A DNA stretch of 30,669 nt from Planctomycetota bacterium (lineage in GTDB: Bacteria; Planctomycetota; Phycisphaerae; Phycisphaerales; UBA1924). The position numbers and the translations under genes were made by a program. Below the pieces are notes generated by a model, which made no database searches, was not told where the DNA came from, and saw only the letters and a list, made by a program, of their open reading frames with translations. The stretch's first letter is position 1. Each line of letters begins with the position of its first letter. The stretch is taken from positions 1 to 30,669 of the forward strand of contig JAEYUO010000047.1 in the NCBI GenBank assembly GCA_023432465.1, written 5' to 3'. Shown here one piece after another: positions 26,889-30,669 of the stretch.

Positions 26889-29626
26889 TGCACGACACCA
26901 AGGCCAGCATCCGCAGGTTCCTCGGCGAGAGCGCGCTGGAGATCGGTCCGTTCGGGCTCCTGGGCGTCGATCCGCGCCGCTGCACGGGCGAGATCGTCGA
27001 ACTCGCCCTCCAGCGGCAGCTCGACCGAGTCGCAGCTCACCCCGAGGGAGATACGCCCGAAGCCGATGAGGTGCGCCTCGCCCTCCATGCCGCCGCGGCC
27101 CAGCTTCTCGATCCTCGTGTACGCGAGCACCTCTGTGCACGGTGGCGACGTGTGGCCGAAAAGGGACCGGCTCCCGCGGACTCTCGACACGATGGTGAAG
27201 ACTCCAAGGCCGCACGCGCCACCCGTGCAGATCACGGCCCTCGCACATCGAGGAGCGATCTTCGCGAGGAGTTTGGCCGCCGCGGCAGTGGCGACGGCGC
27301 GGCAAAGCTCATCGTCGGCGCTGCGGTCGTGGCGGTTGCGTTGATCGGCCTGGTCATCGCCGGCATCATCGTCCTGGCACCGCGCACGCCCCCCGCTCCC
27401 GCCGGACCCGCCGCCGCAGCGGGCACATCTGCTGCCGCCCCCGCCGCGGGTCAGAACACGACGGAGCAACCCGCCGACGACACAGCCACCGATGCCGCCC
27501 TCGCCGCCGCGGCGTCAAACGCTGCACCGATCGGTCAGCGCATGCCAACCGCGCCACAAGCCGCGGAGCGCTCCTCTCGCACGCCGTTTATCGATCCGCG
27601 CAAGTCCCTCAAGGACCTCCGCGATGCGGCGGCGCTCGCCCGAACCAAGCCCGCCGATGCGATCGCACAGCTCGAACCGGCAATCCGAAACCTGTCGGAC
27701 TGGTGGGCGGCCTACGACCCGGGACTGCGCAGGGCCTGCGACGACGCGATCGTCGAAGCGATCTACGCCCTCGCCGGCTCCGAGGAGCATCAAGGCGAGC
27801 TTCACACGCTGATCATCGAGGGCTCTCGCGGCCTCGATCCGTCCGCTTCCGGCAGTCCTCGCCCACGTCTGCATGCCGATGCCCTCTGGCCGGCCGCCTG
27901 GTCCGTGGGCATGCTCACGCGACTGACCCGCGAGCGAGAGCTCCCCACCCGCCTGTCCGCCCGGACCTCCGCCGCTCTGGATGCCGCGCTCGGAACCGGC
28001 CGCCCAACGCTCGAGTCCACATTCGAGTCCGGCGCGGTCGCTGCGATCCGGAGGCTGTCAACACTCTTCCTCACAGATCCCACTGCGCGAGCGCCGGATC
28101 GTGACAGCGCGGCAGGGCCCGACGGCAGCACCGCCGCCGCCAAGCGATGGATCGAGGCTTGCCTCTCCCTCTCGCCCGATGAGAACGCCGCGGAGCGTCT
28201 GCTCTGCGATGGTTTGGAGCAGATCCTGCTCACTGCCAAGGAGCCCGATGAGGACATCGGTGTTTTCGCGGCGATCGGCCTGATCGCCGAGCGGATCAAG
28301 TGGCGAGCGGGCGGGCCGGCGAGACCCCGTCTCATGGACTGGTTTCGGGACTCACGGATCAGCCAGGCGGATCTGCGTGTTGTCACCGCGTCCGTCGCAA
28401 GCAAGTCCGGTGCGGAGGGCATCGACCCCACCATGGTGCTGTCGGTGGCCTCGACTCCGGATGACCGGACGCGCCTCCGCGCCCGCTATGCGGAGGCGTG
28501 GCTGATCGAATCCGCGGGCGGCGAGCGTGCCTCGCAGCACTGGCTGGACTCCGCCAGAGCGGTGATCGCCATGCCCAGGCCCAAGTCAACCATCGACACC
28601 CTGCGAGACACGGCCGTTCATGCCCGTCTCAACGAGGCCGCTCGCATGTTGTGGCGCGGCGAAGCGGCAGGCGCGGAATCACTGCTCCGCGAAGCGGAAG
28701 CCGTCCAGGAACTCGGACCCACCGCGACCCCCAAAGCCAACCCCTTTCCGGTCCACGTGCTCCACCCGACAGGCCGCAGAGCCGACGGAACCTGGGCCGA
28801 GCGCTACTTCGCGGCCGAGCGCAGCATCCCCGCACGCCTCGAACTCCTCAACGAACTCGACCAGGTCGGCCGCCCGATCGGCGAGGTCGATGCTGCAATC
28901 CTTGTGCAGGAGGCAGTCATCGGCTCCCCGATGCAAATCCGCTACGCCGCGGCCCGGCTCGCCGGTCAATGGGCCGACGAACCCGCCATCGTCCTGTCCG
29001 CGCTTGATGAGCTTCCCCTTGCCCCGCGCACACGATCTACTGCCGAGATGATGGAACGCATCACGCGTCAGACTCTCCCGCCGATGACCGATCCGGATTG
29101 GGAACTGGTTGTTCGCAGAGCCCTGGTGGAGCGTCTGCTCGGCATGCTGGCCGGCGGAAGCCCCGAGGCGTCGATGGAGCATCACGCATCGCTGATCGCC
29201 GATTCATACCTCCGCGCCACCGGGCAGGAGCCCGCACGCGGCGCGGGCGCCGCCGCGGAAGGTGCAAAGCGCGGCGCGGAGCTGCTCTGGGTCATGATCC
29301 GCGCGGAGGCGGATGCCGTTGCGCCCGTGCCCGCCGCGCCCATCCCCCTCGATCAGATCGACCGCCGGCGCCTCGGCCGACGCTCGCTGGCCAGCGGGCC
29401 CGTGCAGGCATTCGCCGCCGAACAAGTCAGCATCGCCGAAGCCCTGGCCTTTGTCGTCGCGGGCGAACGCCCCACCGCCGCCCGGCAGATCGATGCGGTC
29501 ATCTCCCGCATGCAGGCCTCGCGGCGAGCTGCCTCGCACGTGTTCGAGCAGCTCATCGCCACCGAGCAAGCCATCCTCGAGCTCTGGCTGCTGCGGTTTG
29601 ATCAGGAATCAGGAGGTGACGCATGA
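26888..29626 (+). CDS. Single-pass membrane protein with degenerate J-domain-like N-terminus
   Basis: A 912-residue protein starting at GTG 26888. Residues about 20-85 follow the J-domain layout: FGLLGVDPRRCTGEIVELAL (helix I region), then HPE at 51-53 where DnaJ has HPD, then EADEVRLALHAAAAQLLDPRVREHL, which matches the helix III pattern ending in Asp-Pro and Arg. One transmembrane helix lies at about 140-163 (LIVGAAVVAVALIGLVIAG), preceded by arginines, so the J-like part is cytosolic and the remaining 750 residues are outside. A Pro/Ala-rich linker (165-235) leads to a helical C-terminal region without known motifs. HPD is needed for Hsp70 stimulation, so HPE suggests a binding rather than a stimulating role. 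The J-domain call is by eye. ATGA joins it to the next gene. Confidence 0.75.
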   Translation: MHDTKASIRRFLGESALEIGPFGLLGVDPRRCTGEIVELALQRQLDRVAAHPEGDTPEADEVRLALHAAAAQLLDPRVREHLCARWRRVAEKGPAPADSRHDGEDSKAARATRADHGPRTSRSDLREEFGRRGSGDGAAKLIVGAAVVAVALIGLVIAGIIVLAPRTPPAPAGPAAAAGTSAAAPAAGQNTTEQPADDTATDAALAAAASNAAPIGQRMPTAPQAAERSSRTPFIDPRKSLKDLRDAAALARTKPADAIAQLEPAIRNLSDWWAAYDPGLRRACDDAIVEAIYALAGSEEHQGELHTLIIEGSRGLDPSASGSPRPRLHADALWPAAWSVGMLTRLTRERELPTRLSARTSAALDAALGTGRPTLESTFESGAVAAIRRLSTLFLTDPTARAPDRDSAAGPDGSTAAAKRWIEACLSLSPDENAAERLLCDGLEQILLTAKEPDEDIGVFAAIGLIAERIKWRAGGPARPRLMDWFRDSRISQADLRVVTASVASKSGAEGIDPTMVLSVASTPDDRTRLRARYAEAWLIESAGGERASQHWLDSARAVIAMPRPKSTIDTLRDTAVHARLNEAARMLWRGEAAGAESLLREAEAVQELGPTATPKANPFPVHVLHPTGRRADGTWAERYFAAERSIPARLELLNELDQVGRPIGEVDAAILVQEAVIGSPMQIRYAAARLAGQWADEPAIVLSALDELPLAPRTRSTAEMMERITRQTLPPMTDPDWELVVRRALVERLLGMLAGGSPEASMEHHASLIADSYLRATGQEPARGAGAAAEGAKRGAELLWVMIRAEADAVAPVPAAPIPLDQIDRRRLGRRSLASGPVQAFAAEQVSIAEALAFVVAGERPTAARQIDAVISRMQASRRAASHVFEQLIATEQAILELWLLRFDQESGGDA

Positions 29627-30615
29627 GCCGCATCACCGCCCTCCTGCTCAGCCTCGCCCTGCTTCTTCCTGCCGCCCGCGCTCAACCGGCCGAAGCCCCG
29701 GTTGAGGCTCCACCGCCAACCACTTCGCCGTCGCCGCCGGTCACGCCGTTCCCGGCAACCGATGCCCGACTGCGGGCGCTCGATCCGCGATCGCCCTGGG
29801 AGTACTTCAAACTCGGCGAGGAAGTCGCGGCCGTCGCCGCCGATGTCCAGAACCATACTCTCGCCAGAACGCTCTTCGTGCTCGCGTACGAAACCGCCAA
29901 GTCCGCGCCGCAGGAGTCAAAGGTCGGCCCGGGAGGCGCGGACATCCGCATCAGCGTCTGTCTCGCGCTCGCCGCGATTGCCTCGAGCGAGTCGGAGCGG
30001 CGCTGGCTGCACGCGATTGCCTCCTCGCTCGGATGGAACAGCCCTCTAGGGGCGGAGCCCGCCTCCGGCGGCTCGCCCGCCCCGGCGGACCCCGCCGCGC
30101 TCGAACTCGCAACGGCCATGGGGCTCATCCGCATCGGCGATGGCCGCCGGGCCGCAAGGCTCCTCGACAAACCGGAAGTCTCGCGGCTCCTCGAACATAC
30201 CGAGAAGCTGCTCAGCCCCGCCGGTCTCAGCGGCGGAGCCGCCCGCATCCGGCGGCTCATGACCGAGTGGCCCATCTGCGCCGAATGCAAGAACCGCCGA
30301 TTCATCAAGTCGCAGGATGGTGTCCGCATCTGCCCGACCTGCGCCGGAAAGCCCGGACCAAAGCTCCCCCAGCAAGAACTGCTGTATCAGCTCCGGCTGG
30401 AATCCACACTCCTCCACGGCGTTCAGCGTTCGTGGGTCGCCCAGGCGGTCGTCGATGGCGGTGCGCCGCTTCGCGATCTGGATCCCGATGAGCTCGCCGC
30501 AACCTACCGCGTCGAACCGTCGAAGACGCTGTGGCGTGCCGGAACCTGGACCGCCCCCGCAGGCGAAACATCAGGCGTCACAAGTAGCGACTCAAACCCG
30601 GAAAGCGGACGCTGA
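29623..30615 (+). CDS. Secreted protein with C-terminal zinc ribbon, function unknown
   Basis: A 330-residue protein. ATG 29623 overlaps the preceding TGA (ATGA), and a perfect AGGAGGTGA ribosome site lies at 29611-29619 inside the upstream gene, so translation should be strong. A signal peptide covers residues 1-20 (MSRITALLLSLALLLPAARA), followed by a Pro-rich stretch to about 45. Residues 50-210 are helical, resembling the other solenoid proteins of the cluster. A four-cysteine zinc ribbon follows: Cys219, Cys222, Cys237 and Cys240 (ICAECKNRRF, ICPTCAGK). Zinc ribbons are less common outside the cytoplasm; disulfides or heme are alternatives, although no CxxCH is present. It is the last gene of the cluster within the window. 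Confidence 0.8.
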   Translation: MSRITALLLSLALLLPAARAQPAEAPVEAPPPTTSPSPPVTPFPATDARLRALDPRSPWEYFKLGEEVAAVAADVQNHTLARTLFVLAYETAKSAPQESKVGPGGADIRISVCLALAAIASSESERRWLHAIASSLGWNSPLGAEPASGGSPAPADPAALELATAMGLIRIGDGRRAARLLDKPEVSRLLEHTEKLLSPAGLSGGAARIRRLMTEWPICAECKNRRFIKSQDGVRICPTCAGKPGPKLPQQELLYQLRLESTLLHGVQRSWVAQAVVDGGAPLRDLDPDELAATYRVEPSKTLWRAGTWTAPAGETSGVTSSDSNPESGR

Positions 30616-30639
30616 CCGCCGTACAGTCGCTCTCCCGCG

Positions 30640-30658
30640 CTCGGCCCTTTCGGCCGGG
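30640..30658 (+). terminator. Hairpin after the last gene, weak terminator candidate
   Basis: A seven-pair stem (CTCGGCC with GGCCGGG-like pairing, one G-U) closes a CTTTC loop, 24 bases after the final stop. No T-run follows; the next bases are G+C-rich up to the window edge. A Rho-type or imperfect terminator is possible. Confidence 0.25.
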
Positions 30659-30669
30659 GCGCCCCCCGG

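Noticed and set aside
26438..27469. Minus-strand frame (343 codons) across the junction of the two large cluster genes
   Set aside because: No start context or domain; the plus-strand genes account for the sequence and share a coupled stop/start.

Overview
The window reads as a stretch of a high-G+C genome from the phylum Planctomycetota, most likely class Phycisphaerae. The pointers are protein styles rather than a marker gene. A secreted protein ends in a dockerin-like module finishing in Gly-Cys. There is a ThuA/DUF1080 sugar protein with a Tat-exported TIM-barrel isomerase beside it. A membrane protein carries a CxxCGYNLRGL zinc ribbon, and there are very long secreted helical proteins of unknown function. 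I see no insertion sequence, integrase, phage gene or CRISPR array, so this looks like ordinary chromosome. The taxonomic call is inference. The first 24 bases (11 G, one T, 12 C) look like an assembly or sequencing artefact.

Layout. 42-2741 (-) is a multidomain secreted dockerin protein. 3063-3668 (+) is a thioredoxin-fold lipoprotein. 3681-7660 (-) holds four co-directional genes: an OppF-like ABC ATPase, a DciA-like protein, a sugar isomerase/epimerase, and the ThuA/DUF1080 protein. 7695-7931 (+) is a CDGSH iron-sulfur protein. 7936-11124 (-) is a 1062-residue flavin/iron-sulfur dehydrogenase. 11362-13566 (+) is a secreted DUF4139-type protein behind a possibly structured leader. 13579-14607 (-) is a MoxR AAA+ ATPase with a Gly/Ser-rich insertion. 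14707-16139 (+) is a translationally coupled pair: a zinc-ribbon membrane protein and a small zincin. 16155-16229 (-) is tRNA-His.

16522-20414 (+) is a housekeeping run: pckA, a DUF502 membrane protein, hpf, ptsN and an HPr gene. The hpf-ptsN-HPr trio resembles part of the proteobacterial rpoN operon, without rpoN, rapZ or Enzyme I. 20553-21611 (+) is an SMP-30/gluconolactonase-type lactonase.

21725-30615 (+) is the least explained part. It holds four tightly packed genes: a membrane-anchored VWA protein, a 1342-residue secreted helical protein, a 912-residue single-pass membrane protein with a degenerate J-domain-like N-terminus (HPE in place of HPD), and a secreted zinc-ribbon protein. The last three are joined by a stop/start overlap (TAGTG) or a 62-base or shorter gap, and the final junction is ATGA. 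All four are predicted to place their main domain outside the cytoplasm. This is the best candidate here for an undescribed envelope assembly, but its function cannot be read from the sequence.

The gene calls rest on reading frames, start context and motifs read by eye. No database search or structure prediction was run. Promoter and terminator calls are weak throughout.
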